NCBI RefSeq assembly: GCF_963678635.1
Contig: NC_087067.1
Location: 49,459,618 to 49,523,617, forward strand
DNA: 64,000 bases
Source: Symsagittifera roscoffensis
Lineage: Eukaryota > Xenacoelomorpha > Acoela > Convolutidae
Reading direction: 5' to 3'
Translations under genes and position numbers: made by a program
Shown: one piece after another, positions 40,283-52,186 of the stretch
Position numbering within the stretch: the stretch's first letter is position 1
How the letters are laid out: each line of letters begins with the position of its first letter
Notes under the pieces: model-generated
Told to the model about the DNA's origin: nothing
Databases searched by the model: none
Seen by the model: only the letters and a program-made list of their open reading frames with translations

Positions 40283-41683
40283 GGCGCTACAAAAAAAATT
40301 GCTTGTAGCATAGTTTTTAAATTTTTTCTTGAACATAATCCCCTCCAACTGCGACTTGGATAAAAAAATGTGAAGCGGAGGAAAAAGGTAAAACGCTGAA
40401 TGAAGTTAAATGCTGCTGAAATTGTCTTTGCGACAAAATTTCCTACAAAATCCATACCATCATCAGTGTTGTACAGAGTTGATATCAATTAAAAACTGTT
40501 GAATTGATTTTTTGAATTCTAAAATGTCAAAATAAATATTTTTTGCTAGAGGATCGTGTCTCATTTAACATTATTTAATCAATTTTGCTTAAAATTTTAT
40601 AAATAAGAAATGAGATCAAAGTTTTGGGGTTTAGTTGGAAAAATTAAAGCTACCTGAAATGATCAAAGAAACTTTTGGTCCTACGTTTTCAGCTTCAGTC
40701 GTTTCTGAGAATTGTCAAAAGCTGGAAAATAGATTGTTTTTGGGTTACCACCGGAAATAGTATATTGGTTGGAAAATTGAACGAAGGAGCAAAAATCAAC
40801 TTGATGAAAAAAATACATCCTTTTTGTTACTTGTCAAAACCATCGTGCCTAGAGAAAATTAACCACGTCGATAACGAACTAATTCAACGGATAAAAATAG
40901 ACTGATTTTTAGCCTCTTCGAGTATTTGTCCTTTTCTGCAATATGGGAGATAGTAAGAGATCTGAGAGTATTTACCTATAAATTGGCTAAACTTTGAACT
41001 CTATCACCAGTTCGGGTCAATTTGTTGAGTGATTGGCTGAACTGCAGTAAGAAATGAAGAAGAACAGTCATAACTAATGTAAGAAGGTCCATGCTTAAAC
41101 TATAAACAGTTTAAACTGTTATCACTTTTAATGATCAGTTCTGATGATAATTCAAAGGAACTCAGGTCGAAACTTCGCTAAAACAAGATGCAATTGAGCG
41201 CTAAATCTGGGGTTTTTGACGCAATTAACTATTGGAATACCGAATTTTTTTTTCTCCTCAAACACTGTCAATTAATATGTAAACCGAAGTTGAATCCCTC
41301 ACAATATGCAATTGAAATCAAAGCAACTCGTCGGACTTGCAAATTACAAGAAATACTCAATCAGGTTCTAATTCCGTTGTAAAGAATCTTCACAGCTTTT
41401 TATATAATGCTAAGTTTAGTTAAGTTAATTTTGCATACAAAATAACTGGAAATAAGTTATTTATTTTACAATATACTTGAAAATGAGTGAAATTAAAATT
41501 AAAGTTAGCATGCAGAGTTCGGTACAAAATTTCCATTTTTTCAACACTGATGCAAGTTTTCACATTGAAAAAAAAATAAGTTAGCATATACTGCAACCCA
41601 TCAAAACATCTGCCGAAACTTTTAATAACGGATGTAAAAGGATACTGTTTTGGGATCGGGTAGTCACGCATGTGCGGATGCTT
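40283..41683. other. no recognised gene
   Basis: AT-rich intergenic sequence with short frames only. Nothing recognisable apart from the inverted remnant of the adjacent repeat at 40370-40410. Confidence 0.5.
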
Positions 41684-41883
41684 TGTTGAAGATCCAAAAC
41701 GTATGTTAACGTAAGTTTAAATTGATAAGGCAACTGAATGGTATGAAAATCTAATTTTACTGCACTTGATGGTTTTAGCTTATGCCGGACGATAGCGATC
41801 GCAAGATCACAGCAGCAGGTCCCCAGACAGAAGATCATAACTTACATAAACTTTACATAAACTCAAAACTGGTCCTTATATCA
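41684..41883 (-). repeat. 3' LTR of the retrotransposon
   Basis: It is the partner of 43962-44160, with the same TGATATA start and CTTCAACA end on the - strand. The preceding bases form only a weak purine tract. Confidence 0.8.
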
Positions 41884-42297
41884 TTTGGGCAATCACAAAC
41901 AAATTTGAAATTTCAGATTGAAAATTTATTATACTCATAATTCACTCCGTAGTTTTAATCAGCAGTTTTAGTTTTTAATGACAAAAGTTTTAAGTTCTAG
42001 GTTAACGTTAATTTGCGTTTTTGAGCACACTTGCCAACCCTCTCCCTGGGTCCTTTTCTTCTTTCACTCATTTTTACTCGATACGATGAATCATCACTCC
42101 GCCCATCTTGCCCACTCCTTTTCGTTGTCGCGTCGATCGGCGCGTTGCTTCTTCACTCATTTTTCTCTTTATGACCGACGGCTTTTGGTAATATCGCTTT
42201 TTCCGTCCCCGACGGTTCGTCCGCTCCGCTAGTCTGATTTTCCGTCGCCGTAGTTGTCTTTACTTCGCCTTCTCGTCTCACGTTCGTCCGTTCGCTC

Positions 42298-43475
42298 TCA
42301 TCCTCCTCGTCGCTCTCTTCGTCGCTGCTCTAATACCCGCCTTTTCTTTATCCTTCGCTTCTCACTGTTCGTCAACGCCCGTTTCATTGATGAGGTCATT
42401 TTTTCAGTGCCCCCCGCATTACTTTTAGGTTTCCTCGGTTTACTAGGTCCCGGGGTATTCGCGTCGTTCCCCTTTTCAACTCTATTTTCTTCAGCCGCTG
42501 ATCTAAACGAAACCCCACTTCTCCTGAGTAATGATCCTTTATTCATTTGCACCGTATGTGGCGTTAATTTTTCTATTTTCATTGGTAAACGTCTATACCT
42601 CCTTGGGTCCTTCGGATCCGTTTTTCCGGTACGTTGGTGATCAGCTGTAGTGCTCGTCTTGTTGCGCTTTAGCCACTCCGGTGCCTTAGGATGTGTGAGT
42701 TCCACCTCGGCTTCAGCTAGCTCGTGCTTTTCTAAGACCCCAGGCGTTTTTCGATTTTCTGGAGCATACACTAAGTCGCTGCGTTTCTTCCAGTCGAGAT
42801 TTAGTTCCACTTCGGGTAGACCACTTGCCTCATCTAAACATTGTAATTTGTGGTTAATTACATTCTTCCAAGTTAGATTTTTAAGCGATGTTTTTTTCGT
42901 TAGGTTCCGAAGGGCGGTAATAACTTCTCTTCCGTGATAAGCCTCAAATGGCGTCAGTCTAGTTTTAGAATGCGGCACAAATCGTAAAGCGCTTAACGCT
43001 CGTGATATCATCAATCCAAGTTTATAGTTCTTATTTTCCTGTAGGTATGTTAGGACGTAGTTTTTTTTCATCGAGCCGATGGTTCTTTGACCATCCCCGT
43101 TGCCTGGTGGTCTTTAACTGGGGATTCTATAAGTTCAATGCCCTCGTAATTACAAAAATTTTGGTTTTCAATCGAGAAGAATCCGGCCGCCTGATCCATA
43201 TGTAATTTCCTTGGGTGACCATGTGTATCTATATATTTCCTTAGGAATTTGATTACGTTTTTCGATTTGTTACTTGAGCAGACGTTTGCCGGCGGCCAAT
43301 GCGGAAAAGTATCTATTGCTACTAAAACGTATTTCTTCCGACCCTGTGCATAATTTACCGGACCCCAGAAACCCAATTGGACTAAGTAATTATGTTCCTT
43401 GGGTTCATACGTTGTTCCAGTATTACTTTTAGGGATGTCCGGCGGCGTTAGCATTATTCTCGGCCGCATTAGCAA
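42298..43475 (-). pseudogene. integrase remnant, frame-broken
   Basis: The first frame (43068-43475) holds the integrase core, with candidate catalytic Asp in VAIDTF, Asp in HMDQ about 39 residues later and Glu in GMVKE about 37 further on. The second frame (42298-43071) continues with the post-core LTPFEAYHGRE motif and a long basic C-terminal extension. A frameshift in an A run near 43070 separates them. The N-terminal zinc-binding segment is missing through the internal deletion. Confidence 0.8.
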
Positions 43476-43962
43476 AATCGCACCTTCCGGCTAGAGCGCT
43501 TAACTCCGCATGAAAATTCTCAAAAGGTTTGTCCTCCCTTTCTCCCGTAAAATAGTCCTCGCTCATGTGTTATGTTTCGTTTTCGTTTGAATACGTTTTG
43601 CATCTCGTCTAGCACTCGTGGGTACCTCTCCGTTTTGATACTAACCGCCGGTTTTCGGGCTTTAAATATCCTTTGCGCTTCATCTCCAATACAGAGATAC
43701 AGATTTGAATTTTAGCCTTTTCTCCGCATCGATTCAATTTTTTCCATTGAGTTCCCCCGGTAACGCTGCTATCGCCGTTTCATCTAGAGTGTTAGCAAAA
43801 TAAATCGTCAGGATCGATATCATTTTTTGCTATCATTACCCAGTGGAACTTTATGATCCACTCCTCCCAATAGGTTGAAGGTTCTGGCGTGCGTGCGTCC
43901 CAGAACGATAATATATTTAGCGGATTTTTCCCCCCTCCTTTTCTTTCAGCTGGCTGCCCCAT
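43440..43962 (-). pseudogene. gag remnant, frame-broken
   Basis: The reading frame opens at the LTR/interior junction. Motifs typical of the Ty3/Gypsy gag capsid region occur in order but in different frames: WEEWIIKFHW, then DEAQRIFKA, then HERGLF, then PFENFHAEL. At least two frameshifts and a stop at 43792 break it. It therefore cannot give an intact protein and is evidence of element class only. Confidence 0.65.
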
Positions 43963-44160
43963 GTTGAAGATCCAAAAGTATGTTAAGGTAAGTTTAAATT
44001 GATCAAGCATCTGAATGGTATGAAAACCTAATTTTAGTGCACTTGGTTGTTTTAACTTATGCCAGATGATAGCGATCGCAAGGTCACAGCAGCAGGTACC
44101 CAGACAGAAGTTCAAAACTTATATAAACTTTACATAATTTCAAAACTGGTCCCTATATCA
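43962..44160 (-). repeat. 5' LTR of the retrotransposon
   Basis: On the - strand it runs from TGATATAGGGACC to TCTTCAACA. It is followed immediately by TGGGGCAGCC, a plausible tRNA primer-binding site since it starts TGG. Homology with the other LTR ends exactly at these borders. Confidence 0.8.
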
Positions 44161-45743
44161 GCTGATGGTCAAAATTTGCAAAATACCAAATCCAAAAATT
44201 TCCACCCATAGCCTGAGTTTTCAACATCCAATTTGACCAACATTTTTAACGTTTTTCAAATTGGAGGGTGTAAAACTGTGCTAAGGGAGGAAAACATTAG
44301 ATGGTGTTGGTGTCGACTTGCTGGGATATGTATTCACCAACGCCTGCCATCCTTCATCCCAAAACCTGTCCTATTAACTTTCGGCAAATTTTGATTGACT
44401 GTAGTAGCTGAATAATCATTCAAGGAGGAAATCGTGAAAATTGGAATCATTCGAAAAATGATCAGGGTTGTTTACCAATGTCTTCACGCTAAATGCCAAC
44501 TCATTTTCAAGCATTTTCAAGTATATTCAAAAACAAGTCACCCATCAAATTTTTAAATGTTTTTAGCCAATCCATTTCAAAAAATGCTCTCGAACTGTTT
44601 TTTGTCCCAATTTTCTCAAAGTTTCTCTAACTAAACTTTTTTCTATATGTTTTTTTTAGTTTAGTTTAAAAATTGTGTATCGTATCGTATCGTAATATAC
44701 ACCATCCCAATTAAAATCTTTGTTTTTGCGCTCAGAACGTGAAAGCAGGCTTAACTTGCCTAACGGCGATCTCCCAGACCGAGCTCTTTAAGTGATCATG
44801 TTATTTTCTCACAGGCGGGTTCTTTTCCCAAAGTATCAGTGTTCTCCAACGTTTACATTCTCAACAACGTTTTCAAATTTCTAACTAACTTTTTCTTCTA
44901 AATTTCTATAGATTTAAAGATTGTGTTTCATATGAAAAATCAATGGTAGTATTTGGGTGGTACCATCCCAACTGTTTCTCTTCTCCATCTCGCCTTCACT
45001 CGAACAAACTTAATGCTTAAAAACGTTCTATTCCCCAGATGGGTGGAACCATTTCAACTATTTAATAAATCCAATTATATTCTTGATAACTATAACTGTA
45101 AAATACTTAGAACTAATCAATTATGATCGATGACGAAAAACTACAATAATTTATAAGGTTGAAACTATTTATAGTTTCAGCCAGAGAAGATTAAGTTTAA
45201 CTTAGCAAGCAGTTGCTCTTCCTCAATTCTAACCTCGCAACAATACCAGTATATATTAGATCTATTGAGACTAGCAAATATAAGAGCAAGATTAGGACCT
45301 GTATTAGACTAAGAAGTTGGACGAATCTATCCGGCCGAAAAAAAAGATAGGGGGATCAACAGACGGTGTATCTTATCCAAAATTACTGTATGAGGAAGCC
45401 ACCCCGGACTTAACTCAGGATTTTGCGTGAAAACATTTTCATGAGTGCGTGTTTTGTCCGAGTTTCTCTCTTGTGTTTTATACCAGATAAGCAACTCAAA
45501 TAATTATTCAATTGAAGAAATACATGACATGATGCAAGAAGTATTTTTAAAACTTTCAAAGCAATTTTCGCTAAATCTGTCTGTAAATTCAATTATCCAA
45601 ATACATTTAGAAAGTACTCCTTTAATTATTGAATATGGTTGAGTTGTAGAATTAGTTCTGCGGAATGATCGGCGTTACAAAATCTTGTCGAAGCTATAGC
45701 AACGGAATTGGTTTCTCTCCAAAATTACAAACTCTCTTTTTTA
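44161..45743. other. no recognised gene
   Basis: Intergenic sequence between the retrotransposon and the - strand gene. It contains only a short TATCG repeat near 44678-44695. An ATTAAA variant poly(A) signal for the - strand gene could be the complement of 45621-45626. Confidence 0.5.
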
Positions 45744-46132
45744 TCAACCAACTATTGCTTGGTCATGACTATCAAAAGGTATATTTTTCTTTTTGAAGCT
45801 GATTGGGTCTTCTAATCTTCGTTCACGTGCTGCTATTTCTGGTTCTTTATGGACCGTATATGACAAGAAAATATCCCAGATAAAAGTCACAAGGTTGACA
45901 TAAGTTACTCTGAAAGCGGATCCCACATAGAGGAAGTTGATACACTGGGCTGCGGGCCATACACGCAAGTCCATAGAATATATGGGCCAGAATTGGGTCA
46001 TGGTTCGGTTGAGTGACTCTTTGAGGGTGTTTCCCTCTCGGAGGGATAGGATGGTCACAAATGAAATGTACAGTGGAATGGCATTCAGTTCGTCGAGGAT
46101 TATTTTGCACCCGATTGCTCGAATAGTGGTGC
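45744..46132 (-). CDS. MPV17L2-like gene, exon 3
   Basis: It follows a T-rich tract and CAG. It encodes the family's DQ-like segment (ILDELNAIPL), the EG-x-x-x-x-S motif (REGNTLKESL), WPAAQ-INF and the last helix, then a hydrophilic tail ending in TGA. This exon alone identifies the family. Confidence 0.93.
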
Positions 46133-49100
46133 CTGAAAAAAAAACAGAAAGTTAGTGTTTACAGTCAGGATTTTTTTCTAGCTTTCTAGGTAGCACGTAA
46201 ACAAGTCTTCGCCAGTTAGTCAAAGCTTCGCTGGTCTGAGGCCTGCCATTTGCTGCTTAAGAGTGATACCAGAAAAAACTTGGATGAAATGCAAAATTGC
46301 TAGTAATTCTTAAACAAGGCTCGTAAGCTGGGCCTTTTAGTCATTTATTATTATATCAGACAAAACATGGTAGCTCCAACAACTGTCCGACATAAATGTT
46401 GCCAGTTTTCAGCAAACTTTTTTTTTGAAAAATTATTTCAAGAGCAATCAAATGTTTTTCTGGAAAGAAACAAGTCTATTTTCAAAAAGTGGTTATGCTT
46501 ATGGGAGGCAATTCAAGCGCAATGTATTCAATTAGTCTTGTGGAAAAAAAGATTATAAACATAAATAAAAGCAGACACAGAGCGTTTTAATTGAACTAAC
46601 AAAAGCAGTTGACACGGTTCCACACAAGTTGTTGTTAACAAAAAAAAATTAAATCATGAACTACGCCGATCAATTCACGGTTTACTAACGACAAGCTTTT
46701 GTGACAACAGCTATTTTTTTGGCAACGACAACTCAAGACTGAAAACCTTGTCATAAAAAGTGGTACAAAAGATCTGTTTTTGGTTCGTACGATATTTGTT
46801 CTGAACGCTATTTGTGATCAAATTAAACTAAAAAGTATTTGTCGATGACACGGTTTTATTATAAAATATTAGAATAAAGATAATAAAAATTTGGATTTCG
46901 GACAACTCAAGTTTGGATTCGGACTTCAGTCCAGTAGTGTCCAAAATTGTCGATGCGGTGGGAAACCTAATCCGTCGATCTGGAAGGGTCACAAAATCGC
47001 CAACCCTGAAAAGTCCTAAATTCATCGACGCGGAGGAGTACCGAAATCGCAGATCCAGAAAGGTCATAAATTAGAAAATCGGGAATTGCCCCTATTTTGT
47101 CATTCCCGAAAGTTCCAAAAATCGTCATTCCGGAACAGGCCCAAATTCGCTAATCTGGAAGAGTCCCAAAATTGTCAATCCGGAAGGGTTCCAAAAATGT
47201 CAATCCGGAGAAATCCCAAATTTGTCAATCCGGAGAAATCTCAAATTTGCCAATCCAGAAGAGTCAAAAACGTCAATTTAAAGATTTACAGCTCCTAGAT
47301 AGCTTAAGTAAATTTATTTTTAGTTAGTTACTGATTGCAAATTTAAATTCAAATTTCATGTAGAACATGGTTTGAAAACGGCCAAAAACGTATACATTGA
47401 GAAAGTTTTAACATGAAAATAGCTAGTTGAGTTTTAAATTACCTATTGCACAACAGTAACAGAATATGGAGCATTTGTTTAAGGACTGCCGACAAAGCTT
47501 TCAATGATGACTTGCATAAAAATTAGCACTATTTGTGAAGACTTAGCTTAAATTTTAAAGAATTGGCCGTGTGTATGAAATATCATGTGAGTGGAATATG
47601 TTAACAATTAGAGACTTACATCTAAAACATCTGATTAGTCCTTCAGCAGAAATATTATGAGGTGATTCGCATGAAGATTTGTTGAAATCAGCAACAAGTA
47701 AAATTGGAACCATTGGGTTTGACTATAGATAATTTGTGCTCTTTCAAAGTTGATTAGAAACAGGTTGCATGACCTGATACCTTCTGAACATTTGTTTTCA
47801 TTGATGTATATACTATTCTTGGTTTTTCTATGATCTAGTGGGAGATTACTATTTGTAATTTGATCAGTGGATTGAAAAAAAATATCTGGTAAATTGCTGC
47901 AAAATAAAAAACGAATTTTAGACTTAAGGCACATTTTTTGGATGTGATTTCAACACTCCCGGCTCGAATGCAAAAATTGCTTTTTCTAATAATGAGTTTT
48001 TTGAGTTATCAATATAGATCATAATAAATTATTTTCAAACTACATGATCATAACATAAATTAGTTACCTACATTTTTTTAAATATAAGCTTTCCGAAAAA
48101 TAATTAAATAATTATTTTCAGCTTCGGCATCTATGCACTTTTAGAAAAATATTTTTGATTGCTTGGAAGGAATGTTGGTTGGCCCTATTGTTTTAAAAAA
48201 AACCACCAACCTCACCCCCTCCCCACCCATCCCTACCCGCACTCGGTTTAGATTCTTCTCTTACCCGGTATGAATGTGTCCATGAGGAGATAGAGTCCAG
48301 TCTGCCAGGGACTGTAGAGGAAGTACATGCTGGACAGTCTCAACGACCTCTCCCGATCCCACTTCCACTCTCTTCTCACCCCCTTCCTCATCCCCTCATC
48401 TGTATCGCTCCTCTTACTTGCCTCAATCAGGGGGGACCAACTTAAAATTCATTTATAATATCTCATCATCAACAACAGAGGCGGATCTAGGATTTTCTCG
48501 AGGATGGGGAGGGGGGTTCAAAAAATTTTTGAAGTTTTTGTCGACCTTTGATTAGGTCGAACAATGATTTTCCGAGCGCTCCCAGAAACTAGCAGAGCGT
48601 ATTCTGACATAATTAGCCGCAGGCAAATTTTTGAAAAAGCAAGTCAAAAAGGCCGTTTTTGGGCACTTTTTGAAAAATTTTGAAAAAACCGCTTTGACTC
48701 AAAAACCCATTAGTATATATTGGCGCATGTAGAAAATTTTAGGGTCGGTCAGTCAAAAATGGATTTTTTAAAAAGTACCGAAGTACCTTTGGGTCGTCAG
48801 GGGGTCGGATCCCTAAGAAAAAAAAACTCCCAGATCAACAATGAATGATAAAAGTATAAACAAACCGTACTATCCGACCTCTCACTAAACGTAACTCTAT
48901 AATAAGCAATTGCATTCTTGCAGTGCTATGATTTTACAAATTTCTTTTTTGGATGGAATTGTTTAATAAATCCTAGTCGATCAAATTTTATTATCCACCC
49001 AGAAAGACTTCTTAATAATCTATAATTCTGGCAATTTAAAATTTTTAAGTTTAACGAATTTTTTTTCAGAGCTCTCTAAAACTTGAAGACTTTTTGCTGG

Positions 49101-49220
49101 TCTCCCCCTGACTTCGATGCGTTGAGCGACAACATCCCCCAGGAAGGCGAAAGAACAGGAGGACACTACGTTAGTAATCCAGAGATACTTTCCAGAGAAC
49201 AATTTGCGGAAGGACTTCAT
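45744..49220 (-). CDS. Mpv17/PMP22-family protein, MPV17L2-like (3 exons)
   Basis: Exons on the - strand: 49220-49083, 48421-48265, 46132-45744. Phases fit and the total is 684 nt, giving 227 residues. The protein reads KSFRKLFSGKYLWITN and GDVVAQ (N-terminal helix), then a WDRERS to FIPG segment (second and third helices), then the family signature VWPAAQCINF with FRVTYVN and WDIFLSYT (residues about 157-190). Human MPV17L2 has the same LFSG-YL-TN, WPAAQ-NF and FRVTY-N patterns; the length here is about 20 residues greater because of a charged C-terminal tail. By family knowledge it should be a four-helix membrane protein, and MPV17L2 is mitochondrial and linked to mitoribosome assembly. It is convergent with the L1-family gene. 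Confidence 0.88.
46440..46860 (+). pseudogene. decayed non-LTR (LINE) reverse transcriptase fragment
   Basis: On the + strand, opposite to the host gene, a frame near 46585-46650 reads LIELTKAVDTVPHKLLL, a good match to the FIDLSKAFDTVNHDLLL motif of LINE reverse transcriptases. Near 46840-46855 another frame reads FVDDTV, matching the FADDT catalytic motif. The spacing between them suits a shortened RT domain. Several stops and frameshifts lie between. It is a dead fragment without endonuclease or ends. Confidence 0.65.
46890..47275 (+). repeat. degenerate 27-bp minisatellite
   Basis: About 13 units of roughly 27 bases based on RTCCCAAATTTGTCAATCCGGAA. The last units (47150-47275) are cleanest and the 5' ones decayed. 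Because the unit is a multiple of three, it produces a repetitive open frame of 70 codons at 47086-47298, which I do not regard as a gene. Confidence 0.8.
48265..48421 (-). CDS. MPV17L2-like gene, exon 2
   Basis: 157 bases after ATTGAG, ending CCGG before GTAAGA. It encodes a very basic, charged stretch and then RLSSMYFLYSPWQTGLYL, ending DTFIPG, which aligns with the family's GP-x-x-H-x-W-Y ... PG segment. The usual G-P-x-x-H is Y-S-P-x-x-x-G here. Confidence 0.82.
48468..48841 (-). mobile_element. hAT-type MITE with perfect 8-bp target duplication (intron 1 of the MPV17L2-like gene)
   Basis: The element at 48476-48833 starts CAGAGGCGGATCTAGG and ends CTCCCAG, flanked by ATCAACAA at 48468-48475 and 48834-48841. 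Its internal blocks are the reverse complement of those in the 52774 copy. The distal terminal repeat is eroded, but the target duplication is exact. Confidence 0.85.
49083..49220 (-). CDS. MPV17L2-like gene, exon 1
   Basis: 46 codons from the ATG. A basic N-terminus (MKSFRKLFSGKY) could serve as a mitochondrial targeting region, followed by the first helix. The donor is CTTCAA before GTTTTA, weak but the only phase-0 site that joins exon 2. An out-of-frame ATG lies 22 bases upstream. Confidence 0.8.
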
Positions 49221-51990
49221 TCTGATTTGGTTTTGAGACCATACAAGAAACTGTAGTGGATTATTCTAAGGCCAATGAGAGCGAACAGTTTCATATCCAA
49301 ATTCGACGACAAAAACTAGAAATTGTAATTTTTGCTCCGACCAAAATTTTCACATAGATTCATATCGTACTTATCTCAAAGACAATAACTGAAAATTATG
49401 ATTCAGTTTCGACAAAACTCCTCATAAGATAATCATCTATTTCTAAATTAGGTTTCTGTATTATTAAACCAAGAAATGTGAAACGCAAACTTTAGGGTCT
49501 TACAAAAACCCACACCAAAGCCCTTCTACACCAAAACTCTATAATGGAATCTAAGACAGGCACCAATGCCCTACATTATAATCTCAGATAGACACCTATT
49601 TTTTGGTTAGCAAACTATGTGGTTTGGGGTTTTGCGGGCATAATAATTTAAGAGCATAATAATTTAAGCTCGCCATATTTTTCAAGGCCAGTGAATACAT
49701 AAATCTGTTAAAGTTATAGCTAGCGAGTACTGTTATTTTGGGGGGAAAAAGGTTCAACGTACTGCAAATAGATTTCATAAAACACTCACAAGACTAAGGA
49801 TTTGAGAGATTGCTCTAAAGCATTCGTGAAGTTAGTTCGCGAAAAACTACTCTGACGAATAACACAAAAACAATTGATAAAACATATCTAGTAAAATGGT
49901 TCGTTTGATTCAGTTTTTTTCAGCACTCCTGGGACTAAACTAAATGAGTACACTGAATTCTAATACCACAATACATTACAAAAACTATAGCAACAGAAAT
50001 TATACATAGCATATCTTGAGTTGTAAAAAAGCCACACAATTCTGCATGTATATATTAATTTTATTTTCAAGCAGAAAAATTATAACCACGCACATTTTTT
50101 TTACTTAACGATACGTTTCTCAAGTGTAGAGATTGGATGCTGTGAAACTCTTAGAAGAAATTGGGATGACCGGTAATTGTGAACACAAGCAGTTGAAACG
50201 ACAAAGTGTGGGCATACATTGTTAAAATAACATTCATAACTTGAATTTATGACTTCTTATACCATCTGCAACATCCCGGGTTGAGCTCCATACAAAAAAA
50301 TGCTAGTCATACAATTTGAGATATTGAGATTGAAAAAAATGCTTGTCAAGAAGTTTCATAACTATGAAAATTGAATGACTAGGATTAGTAGAATATGTCG
50401 GAGCCACATCGCGGGTATTGGTGTGGATAGTTGGGTTGAGATGGTAAAAAAATCCGAGTTTTTTTGTGAGTAATCTCAAGTTTTTGGAAATTGTTTAATA
50501 GCTTCTGATCTAAATGTTAAATACCAGAGGTATAATACGTGTAGAGGGAAAACATAACTCAAATTGTAATTTAGATGGTATAAATTTAGGACAACGAAAC
50601 ATGTTGTGAATGAAAATAGACAAGGTTTGATCTAATTTGAGCAAGAACGACGTGTGTTATATAGTTCTCTGAATATCAAAAGCAAAGCTGAAACCTAGTT
50701 GGAACGCAGGTGAAAGTTCCAAAATTTTGGAAGAATTGTGAAATATCCATAAATTTCGAGAAATTAAAGTAAAAGTTTTTTGAAGTAGTCTCAGTATCTG
50801 TCTGGCAAAATTGCAGGAATTTTCAGAGAAAAATTTTGAAAACTGCATCTAATATTTAACATAATTGAGGTAGAACTAAACATTTTTCCAAAGTTTTGAA
50901 GTTTTTCTGTTTATCCATTTGTACTGTTACTGAATCCAGTGCTGAATGGATCCTGCTAAAACAGAAACTAAAACTTCTGGAAAGTCTTTCACTTTGTTTA
51001 CCAAACTCGGTGCTCAAATATGAATTTTAGGTTAAAAATGGTATATTTTGATCAATCGTTTTTTCTTCCAAAGCAAAGTTATCACCAAAACGCTTCTTTG
51101 ACAAGAACAAATATACATTTCCAGAAAAAATCTATGATCCAGATAACTGTACATTCATATTTAAATCCTTAAATTCTATTTTTTATGAGAAACTTAAGAC
51201 CGGAAAAAAATGTTTTTATATTGAAATTTTGAAATGCAACCATAAAATCCGCGTTTTCATGTTTTCTGCATCAGTTTTCAAAAAAAAGTTTCCGAAATAG
51301 TTGAATTGAGGGTTGAGGTGTTCGACATGTTTTGACTTTGAAATGGGAGAAAAAGTTGGCAAGCAAGAGATCATGAGTCTCAATGAATAAACCTCCATTT
51401 AACTGTTTGGAAAACGCGCTACTCTATGAACCTGTTCAACTGTTCTAAATTAGTAGAAATATAAAACAGATTAAATAAGCAAAACGGTTTAAGTAACCCA
51501 TGTTTTGTGAATAAAAAATTATTTTCTCAAATTATTGCATAAGTGTCCAATCATCAGGTTATGGTATGCTTTTTTATGAAAAAGTTAATAAAACAAAGTT
51601 ACCAATCTGCTACCATTGCAGTCATAAGTCATCCTTTTTTAAATAATAACGATTCATTTGCTGTTTTATGTTGATTTGGTATGAAAAACTGACTTTTTTA
51701 TGGCCAGCTAGACTGATTAAAAAACCATGCTTACAGTTTAAACGTTTTCCAGGGTTGAGGTGTTCGACTTGTTTTGACTTTGAAATGGGAGAAAATGCAG
51801 TTTTTGATTGGAAGTCAGTGTCGAGAAGCAACTGAAAGTCGAGCCCAAAGTCAACAAACACGAGCTCGGCCAATAAAGTCGAGACATAGGTAAAGGACAG
51901 TCGAAACATAGGTCGACCAACCACAGAGTTTTTCATTACATTTCAGATAAAAACTAAGCAAAAAAATTGCTCAGAAAAACGTGCGATAAT
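49221..51990. other. no recognised gene
   Basis: AT-rich sequence upstream of the - strand gene. A 45-base block (GGGTTGAGGTGTTCGACATG then TTTTGACTTTGAAATGGGAG) occurs at 51309-51354 and again at 51751-51796. I see nothing else of note. Confidence 0.5.
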
Positions 51991-51994
51991 ACAT

Positions 51995-52136
51995 TCGTAC
52001 ATACATAAATACATTCATTCATTCTTACATACATACATACTTGCATACATACATACATACACACAAACATATATACATAAATACATACTTACATTCATGC
52101 ATACATACATGCATACAAACATGCATACACACATAC

Positions 52137-52186
<50 letters not shown>

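Larger units (their letters stand above)
41684..44160 (-). mobile_element. internally deleted Ty3/Gypsy-like LTR retrotransposon
   Basis: Two about 200-bp direct repeats, each beginning TG and ending CA on the - strand, flank a 2.08-kb interior. On the - strand the order is 5' LTR, gag remnant, then integrase. Protease, reverse transcriptase and RNase H are absent, because the gag remnant passes directly into integrase near 43440. The LTRs differ at a few dozen positions, so it is not a recent insertion. No matching target duplication is visible at the outer edges. The interior is distinctly more GC-rich than its surroundings. Confidence 0.85.
46133..48264 (-). other. intron 2 of the MPV17L2-like gene
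   Basis: It contains the LINE fragment (46440-46860) and the minisatellite (46890-47275). From 47276 to 48264 I see no coding or repeat structure beyond AT-rich sequence and a C-rich tract near 48210-48240. Confidence 0.6.

Noticed and set aside
42254-42937. + strand frames of 95-128 codons over the retrotransposon
   Set aside because: They are antisense shadows of the integrase frame on the - strand, which carries recognisable motifs.
41679-44165. Target-site duplication of the LTR retrotransposon
   Set aside because: The five bases outside each LTR (TGCTT and GCTGA) do not match, so no duplication is claimed.
47086-47298. 70-codon repetitive ORF as a gene
   Set aside because: It is the in-frame reading of the 27-bp minisatellite within an intron of the opposite-strand gene.
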